Below, in pieces: positions 7,474 to 17,096 of a DNA stretch of 33,208 bases. A program made the translations under genes and the position numbers. The notes below the pieces were generated by a model that had not been told where the DNA came from, made no database searches, and was given only the letters and a program-made list of their open reading frames with translations. The stretch's first letter is position 1, and each line of letters starts with the position of its first letter. The stretch comes from Burkholderia sp. IMCC1007 (GTDB lineage: Bacteria > Pseudomonadota > Gammaproteobacteria > Burkholderiales > Burkholderiaceae), in the NCBI RefSeq assembly GCF_027257875.1, contig NZ_JAPVQY010000074.1, forward strand, positions 1 to 33,208, in the 5' to 3' direction.

Positions 7474-8367
7474 ATGGCACGCAAAGGCATCATCCTCGCG
7501 GGCGGATCGGGCACGCGGCTGTATCCGATCACGCACGTCGTGTCGAAACAGTTGCTGCCGGTGTACGACAAGCCGATGATCTACTACCCGCTGTCGACGC
7601 TGATGGTCGCGGGGATTCGCGACGTGCTGATCATCTCGACGCCGCAGGACACGCCGCGCTTCGAGTCGATGCTCGGCGACGGCAGCCAGTGGGGGATGAA
7701 CATCCAGTACGCGGTGCAGCCGTCGCCGGATGGCCTCGCGCAGGCGTTCATCATCGGCAAGGAATTCGTCGGCAACGATCCGTCGGCGCTGATCCTCGGC
7801 GACAACATCTTCTACGGTCACGATCTGGCGAAGCAGCTCGAACGTGCGGACGCACAGGACGCCGGCGCGACGGTGTTCGCGTACCACGTGCAGGATCCGG
7901 AGCGCTATGGTGTTGTCGAATTCGACAAGTCGTTCCGCGCACTGTCGATCGAAGAGAAGCCGGCTAAGCCGCGGTCGAACTACGCGGTCACCGGTCTCTA
8001 CTTCTACGACAACCGCGTGTGCGACATCGCGGCCGACATCAAGCCGTCGCCGCGCGGCGAACTCGAAATCACCGACGTCAATTCGCGCTATCTCGACAGC
8101 GGTGCACTCAACGTCGAAATCATGGGGCGCGGCTACGCGTGGCTCGATACCGGCACGCACGATTCGTTGATCGAGGCAGCCAGCTTCATCGCGACACTGC
8201 AGAAGCGGCAGGGTCTCGTGGTCGCGTGCCCGGAAGAGATCGCCTACCGCCGCCGCTGGATCGACGCCGAGCAGGTGCTGAAGCTTGCGCAACCGCTGGC
8301 GAAGAACGCGTACGGGCAGTACCTCAAGAACATTCTCACGGATCAAGTCGCATGGCCATCCAAGTAA
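7474..8367 (+). CDS. rmlA: Glucose-1-phosphate thymidylyltransferase
   Basis: 297 residues, typical of long RmlA. Couples glucose-1-phosphate and dTTP to dTDP-glucose. The nucleotidyltransferase signature GGSGTRLYP begins at residue 10, with K25 in the following SKQLLPVYDKPMIYYP block; later LGDNIFYG and EITDVN motifs complete the family pattern. A strong ribosome site GAGGAG (7461-7466) overlaps the rmlB stop. Its last 16 bases overlap rmlC, so the pair is probably translationally coupled. Confidence 0.97.
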   Translation: MARKGIILAGGSGTRLYPITHVVSKQLLPVYDKPMIYYPLSTLMVAGIRDVLIISTPQDTPRFESMLGDGSQWGMNIQYAVQPSPDGLAQAFIIGKEFVGNDPSALILGDNIFYGHDLAKQLERADAQDAGATVFAYHVQDPERYGVVEFDKSFRALSIEEKPAKPRSNYAVTGLYFYDNRVCDIAADIKPSPRGELEITDVNSRYLDSGALNVEIMGRGYAWLDTGTHDSLIEAASFIATLQKRQGLVVACPEEIAYRRRWIDAEQVLKLAQPLAKNAYGQYLKNILTDQVAWPSK

Positions 8368-8903
8368 CGGCAACGGCGTTGCCCGAAGTCAAGATCATCG
8401 AGCCGAAGGTGTTCGGCGACGCGCGCGGGTTTTTCTACGAAAGCTTCAACGGGAAGGAATTCGCGGAGCAGGTCGCACCCGGCATCGAATTCGTGCAGGA
8501 CAATCATTCGCGCTCGTCGAAGGGCGTGCTGCGCGGTCTGCACTATCAGATCCAGCACGCGCAGGGCAAGCTCGTTCGCGTGGTCGAAGGCGAAGTGTTC
8601 GACGTGGCCGTCGACATTCGCAAGGGTTCGCCGAACTTCGGCAAGTGGGTAGGGGTTGTTTTGTCGAACGACAACCATCGGCAACTGTGGGTGCCGCCCG
8701 GTTTCGCACACGGTTTCGTCGTGCTGTCGGAGGCAGCGCAGTTCCTTTACAAGACGACCGACTACTGGTTTCCGGAACACGAGCGCAGCATCGTGTGGAA
8801 CGACCCGGAGATCGGGATCGAGTGGCCGATCGATTTCGAGCCGCTGCTGGCGGCGAAGGACGCGGCCGGCAAGCGACTGAGCGACGCCGAGGTCTACGCA
8901 TGA
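8352..8903 (+). CDS. rmlC: dTDP-4-dehydrorhamnose 3,5-epimerase
   Basis: 183 residues, a cupin-fold epimerase. RGLHYQ at residues 61-66 contains catalytic His64, Lys73 follows, and FLYKTTDYW holds the Tyr133/Tyr138 region. The PPGFAHGFVVLS block is diagnostic. It acts after RmlB and before RmlD. Start overlaps rmlA and the stop overlaps the rmlD ATG, continuing the tight rmlBACD packing. Confidence 0.97.
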   Translation: MAIQVTATALPEVKIIEPKVFGDARGFFYESFNGKEFAEQVAPGIEFVQDNHSRSSKGVLRGLHYQIQHAQGKLVRVVEGEVFDVAVDIRKGSPNFGKWVGVVLSNDNHRQLWVPPGFAHGFVVLSEAAQFLYKTTDYWFPEHERSIVWNDPEIGIEWPIDFEPLLAAKDAAGKRLSDAEVYA

Positions 8904-9796
8904 AGATAATCGTCACGGGGGCGAACGGCCAGGTCGGTTGGGAGTTGTCCCGCAGCCTGTCGGTACTGGGGCACGTCATTTCTCTGACGCGCGAAGGGGC
9001 GGATCTGACTCGCCCGGATACGCTCGCGCGCGTCATCGACGAAATCCGGCCGGATGCCGTCGTCAACGCCGCGGCTTACACCGCCGTCGATGCAGCGGAA
9101 GTGGACGCCGCAACGGCGAATATGGTCAATGCGGAGGCGGTCGGCGTGCTGGCCGAGGCAACGCGGCGTGTGGGTGGGGTGTTCGTTCACTATTCCACGG
9201 ATTACGTGTTCGATGGAACCAAAGCCACGCCCTACGTCGAGTCGGATCCGACTTGCCCGATGAACGTCTATGGTGCGAGCAAGCTGGGCGGTGAGCTGGC
9301 GGTCGCGCACGCGGGTGGAGACTGGCTCACGTTCCGCACGACGTGGGTGTTCGCGTCGCGCGGGAAGAATTTCCTTCGCACGATGCTTCGCCTCGCGAAA
9401 GAGCGCCAAGAGATTAAGGTGGTGGCCGATCAATATGGTGCGCCGACGTGGGCGCGCTCGATTGCCGACGGCACGGCGCATGCGTTGGCCACCGCTATTC
9501 GCGAGCGCAAGGCCGGTACTTTTGAATCCGGTATCTACCACATGACATCGGCCGACCAGACTTCCTGGCACGGGTTTGCCGAGGCGGCAATTGCGTCGTG
9601 GCGTGCGGCCTCGGGCGCCGCATCGCTGGCGGTGGAACAGATTACGCCCATCCCGGCGAGTGCGTATCCGCTGCCGGCGAAACGCCCGGTGAACTCGGTG
9701 TTGTCGAATGCGGCGCTCAAGGATCGCTTCGGCATCGAACTTCCCGACTGGCGTACCGCCGTCGATCTGTGCGTCAAAGATCTACTTTCACAATAA
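8900..9796 (+). CDS. rmlD: dTDP-4-dehydrorhamnose reductase
   Basis: 298 residues. Last step to dTDP-L-rhamnose. GANGQVG at residues 7-13 binds NAD(P)H; YSTDYVFDG (98-106) and YGASK (124-128) hold the catalytic Ser/Thr, Tyr and Lys. The NAAAYTAVDAAE stretch is characteristic of RmlD. The ATG overlaps the rmlC stop by three bases (ATGA). A 28-base gap separates it from wzm. Confidence 0.97.
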   Translation: MKIIVTGANGQVGWELSRSLSVLGHVISLTREGADLTRPDTLARVIDEIRPDAVVNAAAYTAVDAAEVDAATANMVNAEAVGVLAEATRRVGGVFVHYSTDYVFDGTKATPYVESDPTCPMNVYGASKLGGELAVAHAGGDWLTFRTTWVFASRGKNFLRTMLRLAKERQEIKVVADQYGAPTWARSIADGTAHALATAIRERKAGTFESGIYHMTSADQTSWHGFAEAAIASWRAASGAASLAVEQITPIPASAYPLPAKRPVNSVLSNAALKDRFGIELPDWRTAVDLCVKDLLSQ

Positions 9797-9824
9797 GTCA
9801 AACGCGGTATTTCCGCATCAGGCA

Positions 9825-10658
9825 ATGTCAATAATTCGTGGCTTCATCTCTGCACCGCGGGCTCTGCTGCAGACGCTCGTGGGGAATGCGTCGCTCATCT
9901 GGCAGATGACGAAGCGGGAAGTCGTCGGGCGATACAGAGGCTCGATGTTCGGCCTTGCGTGGTCGTTCTTCAACCCGTTGCTGATGCTTGCGGTGTATTC
10001 GTTCGTATTCTCTTTCGTGTTCAAGTCACGCTGGGGCGGCGGTGCGGAGGATCAAGGGCGCGCGCAATTTGCCATGATGCTGTTCGTGGGGATGACGATT
10101 CACGGATTGTTTGCCGAGTGCGCGAACAGGGCGCCGAGCCTGATACTGAACAATCCGAGTTACGTGAAGAAGATTGTGTTTCCGCTGGAGATACTCCCAG
10201 TCGTCGCGTTGCTGTCCGCCTGCTTTCACGCGCTCGTCAGCATGATCGTGTTGCTGCTGGGCTTTTTGCTATTCAAGCATTTCATCTTCGCGACAGTGCT
10301 GCTGCTTCCGATCATCATGTTGCCGCTGATGCTGATGTCGCTCGGTGTCGCATGGTTCCTGTCGGCTACCGGGGTTTTCGTTCGAGACGTGGGGCAAATC
10401 ACCGGCCTCTTGACGACGGTGCTAATGTTTCTTTCTCCCGTGTTCTATCCTGCTTCGGCGCTGCCCGAGAAATATCGAGTCTGGCTCGAGATCAACCCGC
10501 TGACGCTGTTCATTGAGCAGGCGCGGGCGATACTCCTGGAAGGACATTTGCCGGATTTCGGTTCGCTTGGCCTTGCGATTCTGCTAGGGATTGCCGTCGC
10601 GTGCGTGGGCTACAAGTATTTTCAGATGATGCGGAAGGGGTTTGCGGATGTCCTCTGA
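9825..10658 (+). CDS. wzm: O-antigen ABC transporter permease Wzm
   Basis: 277 residues of an ABC-2 type permease. The N-terminal TKREVVGRYRGSMFG segment (about 27-41) is the typical amphipathic entry, followed by about six hydrophobic segments and a C-terminal LEINPLTLFIEQARAILLEG block common to polysaccharide exporters. With Wzt it moves the complete undecaprenyl-linked O-antigen chain across the inner membrane. The wzt start lies within its last codons. The ATG was preferred because codons upstream in the frame overlap rmlD and look unlike the family. Confidence 0.94.
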   Translation: MSIIRGFISAPRALLQTLVGNASLIWQMTKREVVGRYRGSMFGLAWSFFNPLLMLAVYSFVFSFVFKSRWGGGAEDQGRAQFAMMLFVGMTIHGLFAECANRAPSLILNNPSYVKKIVFPLEILPVVALLSACFHALVSMIVLLLGFLLFKHFIFATVLLLPIIMLPLMLMSLGVAWFLSATGVFVRDVGQITGLLTTVLMFLSPVFYPASALPEKYRVWLEINPLTLFIEQARAILLEGHLPDFGSLGLAILLGIAVACVGYKYFQMMRKGFADVL

Positions 10659-12066
10659 AACACTCGTAATCAATGTCGACGACGTCAGCAAGCACTTTCG
10701 AGTTTTCGGGAAGCCGGCTGACCGGCTCAAGGCGGCCATGCGTCATCGCATGACACGCTTCGGGAAGCTTGTCCCGCAGCGGCTGCTGGCGGGAAGCGAT
10801 GCGGCAGAATTCCACGCATTGCAGCATGTGTCATTTCAAGTGCGCAAGGGCGAGACGATCGGCATCATCGGCCGCAATGGCTCGGGGAAATCGACGCTGC
10901 TGCAGATTATTTGCGGCACCCTGACGCCGTCGAGCGGGCAAGTGTCGCTCAAGGGGCGTATGGCCGCGCTGCTCGAACTCGGCGCCGGGTTCAATCCGGA
11001 GTTCACGGGGCGCGAAAATGTGTTCATGAACGCGGCGTTGCTCGGATTGACGCGCGCGCAGATCGAGGAGCGCCTTGACAAGATTTTCGCGTTCGCGGAC
11101 ATCGGCGATTTCGTCGACCAACCGGTAAAGACTTACTCAAGCGGCATGTATGTGCGGCTCGCGTTCGCCGTTATCGCCCACGTTGACGCGGACGTGCTGG
11201 TGATCGACGAGGCGCTTGCGGTCGGTGACGCATTCTTTACCCAGAAATGCATGCGCTTTCTTCGCGAGTTCATGGAGCGGGGGACCGTCCTGTTCGTGAG
11301 CCACGACACAAATGCGGTCGTTAATCTGTGCAGCCGGGTCGTGTGGCTGGATCGGGGCGTCGTTCGTGAGATCGGGCCTGCGAAGGAAGTGTGCGAATCG
11401 TACCTTGAGGCGTTCTACGACGAGCAGCATCGCGCTTCCGGCAAGCAGGGCAGCAAGCCGGTCGAGCGCAGCAATTTCGTGCGCACGATCGCGGAAAGCG
11501 ATGTTCGTGACCAGCGCGCCCAACTCATCAATGCGTCGAAACTGAGAAACGATGTCGAAGTGTTCGAATTCACGCCTGATTCGCGGCATTTCGGTCTTGG
11601 AGGCGCGACGGTCGAATACGCTTGCATCGAAGACCGTGACGGAGCACGGATCAACTGGGTGGTTGGCGGCGAAATCGTATGCATCCGTGTCGTGGTGAAG
11701 GCCGTGCAGGCGTTGTCCCGGCCGATTGTCGGGTTCATCGTGCGCGACCGGCTTGGGCAGAACCTGTTCGGCGACAATACGTTCCTGACGACGCATAACG
11801 AGCCGTTCGTCACGGGGGCGGACGAAACCTTTACGGCGAAGTTTATTTTCAGGATTCCGATTCTGCCGGTGGGCGACTATTCGATCACGGTCGCCGTTGC
11901 GGACGGCACGCAGAGCGACCATGTGATTCACCAGTGGGTGCATGATGCAATCATGCTCAAGTCCCACTCGACGAGCGTCAGCACGGGGTTGATTGGCATT
12001 CCGATGCAGGAGATTGCTTTGGAGCGGCATGTTGATCACGATGCGGGGGCGAGCCATGAGCTCTGA
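10648..12066 (+). CDS. wzt: O-antigen ABC transporter ATPase Wzt with C-terminal glycan-binding domain
   Basis: 472 residues. Walker A GRNGSGKS (75-82), signature SSGM (164-167), Walker B VLVIDEA (183-189) and switch His219 (VSHD) are intact. About residues 310-460 form a separate beta-rich domain like the Wzt C-terminal domains that recognise the finished, modified non-reducing end of O antigens. Such a domain suggests export depends on a terminal chain modification. A GGAAGGGG ribosome site (10632-10639) suits the ATG at 10648; a TTG six bases upstream is a weaker alternative. Overlaps wzm by 11 bases. Confidence 0.94.
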   Translation: MSSETLVINVDDVSKHFRVFGKPADRLKAAMRHRMTRFGKLVPQRLLAGSDAAEFHALQHVSFQVRKGETIGIIGRNGSGKSTLLQIICGTLTPSSGQVSLKGRMAALLELGAGFNPEFTGRENVFMNAALLGLTRAQIEERLDKIFAFADIGDFVDQPVKTYSSGMYVRLAFAVIAHVDADVLVIDEALAVGDAFFTQKCMRFLREFMERGTVLFVSHDTNAVVNLCSRVVWLDRGVVREIGPAKEVCESYLEAFYDEQHRASGKQGSKPVERSNFVRTIAESDVRDQRAQLINASKLRNDVEVFEFTPDSRHFGLGGATVEYACIEDRDGARINWVVGGEIVCIRVVVKAVQALSRPIVGFIVRDRLGQNLFGDNTFLTTHNEPFVTGADETFTAKFIFRIPILPVGDYSITVAVADGTQSDHVIHQWVHDAIMLKSHSTSVSTGLIGIPMQEIALERHVDHDAGASHEL

Positions 12067-13297
12067 GCCCCCGACGACGGTTTCACGCGGCCTGGGTCGG
12101 GCCGTGCTCACTCACGTCCCGGACGCGGTGCATACGGTGCAGGATGCAACCGTCAAGACTTCGAACGATCGCCTGTCGAGTCACGACAACGGCTTCGGTC
12201 TGCTCCGTCTGATTTTTGCGACGATGGTGCTTTGGGACCACGCATTTCCGCTGGGCGGATTCGGGCGCGATCCGATGTGGCATCTGACGCTGGATCAGGA
12301 TTCGATGGGCGGGATCTGCGTGTCGGGCTTCTTTGCGATCAGTGGTTTCCTGATCGCAAAAAGCGGCATGCGGGCTGATCTGCTGCAATTCGCGTGGCGT
12401 CGATGCGTGCGAATCTTTCCGGCGTATTGGGCAGTCCTCGCGATCACCGCATTTTGCGTGGGGCCCGTGATCCATTATCTGGACGCGGGTACGTTGCACG
12501 GATACTGGAATACCGTGGTCGGCGGTCCGCTGGGATACGTGGTGAACAACTGGAATCTGCAGATTGGCCAGTATGGGATCAACAGTCTGCTGCGCGATAC
12601 GACGCCGTACGGCACCTCGGTGTCGGCGAGCGTGTTCAACGGATCGATCTGGACGCTGATCTATGAGGCGCAGTGTTACGTGATGGTAGGCATTTTTGCG
12701 GTCTTCGGTCTGCTTACCGCGCATCGGCGGGTCCTGCTCGGCATCACGGTCGCCGCATGGATGCTGCTGGCGCTTCAGATCATCGACCCGGCCTTCCCGG
12801 GCAAGGTCGTGCCGTGGCTCGGCGATCCGCATGCGGTCCAATACGGCGCGATCTTCCTGATGGGGTCGTGTGCGGCGGCTTATTCGAGGCAGTTGCCGAT
12901 TTCGGACAAGCTCGGCGTGTTTGCGGTTGGTGTTTATCTGGTCAGCCTGTTCAAGGGCGGATATTTTGTGCTGGGCTATCCCGCTATGGTGTATTCGATC
13001 CTATGGCTCGCTTGCCGGTTGCCCGGCTGGGCTCGCCGCATCGGCGCGAAAAACGACTATTCGTATGGGATATACGTGTTCGGGTTCTTGGTCCAGCAAT
13101 TGCTCGCGTATGCGGGCATTTACCGATACGGGTTTGCGGTGTTTCTCGCGGCATCGGTGTTTTTCACGTTTATTTGCGCGTGGTTGAGTTGGCATCTCGT
13201 CGAAAAGCGTGCGCTTGCGCTCAAGGACTGGGGTCCGGGACGTGGTTGGCAGTTCTTTTTGGCTGGATTGATTGTGAAGAAAGAGGAAAGGCAATGA
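12056..13297 (+). CDS. Acyltransferase family 3 membrane protein, probable O-antigen O-acetyltransferase
   Basis: 413 residues with a polar N-terminal tail of about 45 residues and then roughly ten hydrophobic segments. NGFGLLRLIFATMVLWDHAFP near residue 45 is the acyltransferase-3 entry with the candidate catalytic His62; FFAISGFLIAKSG and a SVFNGSIWTLIYEAQCY block are family hallmarks. It sits after wzt and before an epimerase, the place occupied in B. pseudomallei/B. thailandensis by wbiA, an O-acetyltransferase of the 6-deoxytalose residue. The acetyl donor and the acetylated position here are inferred. The start lies inside the end of wzt. Confidence 0.85.
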   Translation: MSSEPPTTVSRGLGRAVLTHVPDAVHTVQDATVKTSNDRLSSHDNGFGLLRLIFATMVLWDHAFPLGGFGRDPMWHLTLDQDSMGGICVSGFFAISGFLIAKSGMRADLLQFAWRRCVRIFPAYWAVLAITAFCVGPVIHYLDAGTLHGYWNTVVGGPLGYVVNNWNLQIGQYGINSLLRDTTPYGTSVSASVFNGSIWTLIYEAQCYVMVGIFAVFGLLTAHRRVLLGITVAAWMLLALQIIDPAFPGKVVPWLGDPHAVQYGAIFLMGSCAAAYSRQLPISDKLGVFAVGVYLVSLFKGGYFVLGYPAMVYSILWLACRLPGWARRIGAKNDYSYGIYVFGFLVQQLLAYAGIYRYGFAVFLAASVFFTFICAWLSWHLVEKRALALKDWGPGRGWQFFLAGLIVKKEERQ

Positions 13298-14385
13298 GCG
13301 ACGTAAAGGCAAACTGGATCGATGGAAAGAAGATTCTCGTTACCGGTGGTGCAGGATTCATCGGCTGCGCAATCTCACAGCGACTGGCGCCGCGCGCGAA
13401 CCGCTATGTCGTGATGGACAATCTGCACCCGCAGATCCACGAGCACGCGACGCGGCCGAGTGCACTCCACGAACGGGCCGAACTCGTTGTGGCAGACGTC
13501 ACCGATGCCGGCGCCTGGGACGCGCTCCTCGGTGATTTCCAGCCCGACGTCATCGTCCACCTCGCGGCGGAAACCGGTACGGGGCAATCGCTGACGGAGG
13601 CGAGCCGGCATGCGCTCGTCAACGTCGTCGGCACGACTCGGATGACCGACGCGCTGATGAGGCATGGCGTGACGGTTCAGCATGTCCTGTTGACGAGCAG
13701 CCGCGCCGTTTACGGCGAAGGCGCATGGCAGCGGCCGGACGGCACGATCGTCTACCCTGGCCAGCGTGGGCGGGCGCAGCTCGAAAGCGCGCAATGGGAT
13801 TTCCCGGGAATGACGATGCTGCCGTCGCGTGCCGATCGAACGGAGCCGCGCCCGACGAGCGTGTACGGTGCGACCAAACTTGCACAGGAGCAGGTGCTGC
13901 GTGCATGGTCGCTCGCGACGAAGACACCACTGTCGATCCTGCGCTTGCAGAACGTCTACGGGCCGGGGCAGTCGCTCACCAATTCGTACACTGGCATCGT
14001 CGCGCTCTTTTCGCGACTGGCGCGAGAAAAGAAAGTCATTCCGCTGTACGAGGACGGACACGTCACGCGCGATTTCGTGAGCATCGAAGACGTCGCTGAT
14101 GCGATCGCCGCGAGCCTTGCGCGCGAGCCGGAGACGCTGTCGTTGTTCGACATCGGTTCGGGGACTGCGACCAGCATCCTGCAAATGGCACAGACTGTCG
14201 CCGCATTCTACGGTGCGCCTGCCCCGACGGTCACCGGAGCGTTTCGCGACGGCGATGTGCGACATGCTGCGTGTGACATCGATGTATCGCTCGCGAACCT
14301 TGCATGGAAGCCGCAATGGTCGCTGGAAGAAGGGGTTCGCCAACTGCAGAGCTGGATCGCGCAAGAGCTTGATCGCAAAGACTAA
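13294..14385 (+). CDS. NAD-dependent epimerase/dehydratase, probable dTDP-L-rhamnose 4-epimerase
   Basis: 363-residue extended short-chain dehydrogenase. TGGAGFIG at residues 17-24 binds NAD; TSSRAVYGEG (134-143) and YGATK (191-195) supply Ser, Tyr and Lys. A long insertion of about 50 residues separates Ser and Tyr motifs (WQRPDGTIVYPGQR and onward), as I recall for the dTDP-L-rhamnose 4-epimerase group (WbiB/Tll), which makes dTDP-6-deoxy-L-talose. Placement after rmlBACD-wzm-wzt and an acyltransferase matches wbiB. A GAGGAAAG ribosome site precedes the ATG, which overlaps the previous stop. A UDP-sugar epimerase remains possible. Confidence 0.72.
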   Translation: MSDVKANWIDGKKILVTGGAGFIGCAISQRLAPRANRYVVMDNLHPQIHEHATRPSALHERAELVVADVTDAGAWDALLGDFQPDVIVHLAAETGTGQSLTEASRHALVNVVGTTRMTDALMRHGVTVQHVLLTSSRAVYGEGAWQRPDGTIVYPGQRGRAQLESAQWDFPGMTMLPSRADRTEPRPTSVYGATKLAQEQVLRAWSLATKTPLSILRLQNVYGPGQSLTNSYTGIVALFSRLAREKKVIPLYEDGHVTRDFVSIEDVADAIAASLAREPETLSLFDIGSGTATSILQMAQTVAAFYGAPAPTVTGAFRDGDVRHAACDIDVSLANLAWKPQWSLEEGVRQLQSWIAQELDRKD

Positions 14386-14405
14386 TCCAATCGTAGAGGT
14401 TACGA

Positions 14406-15329
14406 GTGCCGCTGCACGATACGACAGTTACCGGACCCGCATCTCTGCGGATTCAGTCAATTCTGTACAACAATACCCAGGAACACATCGATAGCGCGCT
14501 CGAGAGCATTGCGCGCGCGGCGGATCTCGCCATCGGTGGGGGCGTCCTGTCGTCGGTGGAGGTCGCGATCGGCGATTGCTCACCGAATCCTGTGTTTTCA
14601 GCCGAGGTGATCGAGGCGCGTGCCGTCAAGTATCGCCCGCAGGGCATTGGCCGTATCGACTACACATTTTTCGACGCCAATCTCGGGTCTGCCGCAGGCC
14701 ATAACAGGCTGCTGGCGGATCTGAATACTGAGCTCGTGCTGATCCTGAATCCGGATGCATTGGTCGCGCCCAATATCTTCAGCGAACTGGTGCGGCCGAT
14801 GCGCAAGCCGGGGGTGGGGATCGTCGAAGCAAGACAAGTCCCGATCGAGCACCCGAAGGATTACGACCCGACGACAGGCGAGACGAGTTGGGCTGCAACC
14901 GCTTGTGCACTCGTGTCGGCTGCGGTGGCGAAAGAGGTGAACGGGTTCGATTCGGAATCGTTCTTCCTCTATTGCGATGACGTCGATTTTTCCTGGCGGG
15001 TACGGTTGGCCGGCTACAAGGTGGTCTTCCAGCCATCTGCCGCGCTGTTTCACGACAAACGGTTGTCGACCGCAGGAACGTGGATCGTCGGTGGCGCGGA
15101 AGAGTATTATTCGGCCGAGGCTGCGATGATCCTTGCCCACAAGTATTCGAATGGCGCGCTGGCGGATCGAATCGAGCGCCAGTTGCTCGCTCATGGTAGC
15201 GCCGCCGAAAAGAAAGCCGCGCAGAAATACCGCGATCTCAAGAATTCCGGCAAATTGCCGTCGCCGATCGACCCCGATCACCGCGTGGCGCAGTTCATCG
15301 ACGGAAATTACGCGAAACATCGATTCTAA
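14406..15329 (+). CDS. GT2-family glycosyltransferase (rhamnosyltransferase-like)
   Basis: 307 residues starting at a GTG preceded by AGAGG (14395-14399). GT-A fold pattern: NLGSAAGHN (92-100), NPDA (115-118) and DDVDFSWRVR (191-200). These resemble rhamnosyltransferase-type GT2 enzymes, which act on the cytoplasmic face. Its middle part aligns clearly with the N-terminal half of the large glycosyltransferase two genes downstream (shared RQ.P.EHPK.YDP, NGF and DVD.SWR.R.AG), so the two are paralogous. Donor is unknown; dTDP-L-rhamnose or dTDP-6-deoxytalose are the likely candidates from context. Confidence 0.85.
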   Translation: MPLHDTTVTGPASLRIQSILYNNTQEHIDSALESIARAADLAIGGGVLSSVEVAIGDCSPNPVFSAEVIEARAVKYRPQGIGRIDYTFFDANLGSAAGHNRLLADLNTELVLILNPDALVAPNIFSELVRPMRKPGVGIVEARQVPIEHPKDYDPTTGETSWAATACALVSAAVAKEVNGFDSESFFLYCDDVDFSWRVRLAGYKVVFQPSAALFHDKRLSTAGTWIVGGAEEYYSAEAAMILAHKYSNGALADRIERQLLAHGSAAEKKAAQKYRDLKNSGKLPSPIDPDHRVAQFIDGNYAKHRF

Positions 15330-15333
15330 TCCC

Positions 15334-17061
15334 ATGAAATCGGCAATTTATCAATTCGGCTATCGCGAGAATTCGGTTTATAGCAATGTGGTCGCGCTGC
15401 TTTCGGAATTCGGCGGGCGTGATGGCCTGCATCTGGATATCGGCTGCGGTTATGGGGCGATTGCGGAGCCTGTTCGTGATCTGGGACTGACGTATGTCGG
15501 TTTCGACGCGGATGGCGACGCGCTGCGGAGCATTGAGTCACGCGGGTTCTCGACCGGGCAAGTCGACCTGCAGCGTCTGGACGACGCGTTCGCGCAAATC
15601 GAAACCGCCGTCGCGGGTCGCCGCGTGACCTCGATTTCCGTCATCGATGCGCTCGAGCACATTACGAACGGTCCCGCGCTGCTAGAGCGTTTGCGGGCGT
15701 TTGCTGACAATCACGCGATCCTGCTCGTCGTCGCCGTGCCGAACGCGGGTCACCGCGACCTCGGTATCAAGCTGCTGACTGGTCACTGGGACTATACGGT
15801 CGCTGGCTTGCTCGATCACACACACGTGATTCACCATACCGACAGGCTGCTTGCCGGCATGGCCAAGCGCGCCGGCTGGCACGAAGTCGGCGCTCGTGAC
15901 TACTACATGGAGGCGAGCGATCAGGCATTTCCGCGTGCGCATCCAATGCTGACCGGAAACACGCCGGTTTCGCGCTACTTGTGGCAGATCCGCGACTCTG
16001 CCGACGGTTTCGGCACAGTCAACGAGTTCGTGCGCGCCTATTTGCCCGGTGCAAGACACGATGAGGTCCAGTTGCTGGCGGAACACAAGGTGCAGCAGCC
16101 GTTTCTGTCGGTCGTCACGCGGACTCAGGGCAAGCGATTGGGCAATCTTCGCGATGTCCTGCTTTGTCTGTCCGCGCAGACCTGCCAGGATTTCGAAGTG
16201 CTGGTGATGGCGCACAAGGTCGAGGAGGAACCGCTCTTCGCAGTCAAGCGCATCGTGGAGGATCTGCCGGAATCCATTCGGATGCGAGTGCGCGTGATCC
16301 AGTGCGACCGCGCCGGGCGTTCGTCTCCGCTCAATGACGGGTTCATGGCGGCACGTGGTCGATACATTTCGATTCTCGACGACGATGAACTCGTCTTCGC
16401 TCATTGGGTAGAGACGTTCCGAAAGCTGGAAGAAGCGGCTTCGGGGCGCGTGTTGCGCGCAACTGCCGCGGAACAGGACATCGTTTCCACCGGAAAGCGG
16501 CCTGACGGTGCGCTGGCCTACCGGACGGTCTCGTCGATCACGAAGCCATATCCGTCGGAGTTCGATTTCTACGACCATTTGTCCCAGAACTATTCGCCGA
16601 CGTTCTCCCTCGCGTTTCCGCGCGTCGCGTTTCAGGACCTCGGGATCCGGTTCGACGAGTCTCTCGATACGGCGGAGGATTGGGATTTCGAAATGCGGAC
16701 CGTATTTATGTGCGGCGTCGAGAGCAGCCCCGAAATTACGGGTATCTATCGGAAGTGGCGTACCGGCGAGTCATCGTTCTCGGGACATTCCCAGGAAGAG
16801 TGGAGTCGCGATTACAACAAGATCCTTGCGAAGCACAACGAGCAGTACCACGTTTTCCCGCCGGGCACGATCAAGTTGCTGATCGATCAGCGCAACTGGA
16901 TTCGCAAGCTTGAGCAAGACATCGCCGTGCTGCGGGGCCAGTCTCAGCTCGATCTGCTGAGACGATTCTTTATCAAGCATCCGCGTCTGTATCGGGTTGC
17001 GCGCATGGCTTATGACAATTCGCGAATTGTCGCCCGGAGAATCGTCCGGCGCTTGGGCTGA
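15334..17061 (+). CDS. Methyltransferase - GT2 glycosyltransferase fusion
   Basis: 575 residues in three parts. Residues 1-200: class I SAM methyltransferase with DIGCGYG (35-41), acidic GFDAD (56-60) and DALEHI (105-110). Residues 257-500: GT2 domain with SVVTRTQGKR, LDDDE (348-352) and EDWDF (448-452). Residues 512-545: a charged, probably coiled-coil helix (around IDQRNWIRKLEQDIAVLRGQ) followed by a basic amphipathic tail that could touch the membrane. Four bases separate it from the preceding gene. It may add and methylate a terminal sugar; together with the Wzt glycan-binding domain this suggests a chain terminator. That role is inference. Confidence 0.83.
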   Translation: MKSAIYQFGYRENSVYSNVVALLSEFGGRDGLHLDIGCGYGAIAEPVRDLGLTYVGFDADGDALRSIESRGFSTGQVDLQRLDDAFAQIETAVAGRRVTSISVIDALEHITNGPALLERLRAFADNHAILLVVAVPNAGHRDLGIKLLTGHWDYTVAGLLDHTHVIHHTDRLLAGMAKRAGWHEVGARDYYMEASDQAFPRAHPMLTGNTPVSRYLWQIRDSADGFGTVNEFVRAYLPGARHDEVQLLAEHKVQQPFLSVVTRTQGKRLGNLRDVLLCLSAQTCQDFEVLVMAHKVEEEPLFAVKRIVEDLPESIRMRVRVIQCDRAGRSSPLNDGFMAARGRYISILDDDELVFAHWVETFRKLEEAASGRVLRATAAEQDIVSTGKRPDGALAYRTVSSITKPYPSEFDFYDHLSQNYSPTFSLAFPRVAFQDLGIRFDESLDTAEDWDFEMRTVFMCGVESSPEITGIYRKWRTGESSFSGHSQEEWSRDYNKILAKHNEQYHVFPPGTIKLLIDQRNWIRKLEQDIAVLRGQSQLDLLRRFFIKHPRLYRVARMAYDNSRIVARRIVRRLG

Positions 17062-17096
17062 CCTGAGCGCGATGACGGTATTCGTGATGGTCCGCG

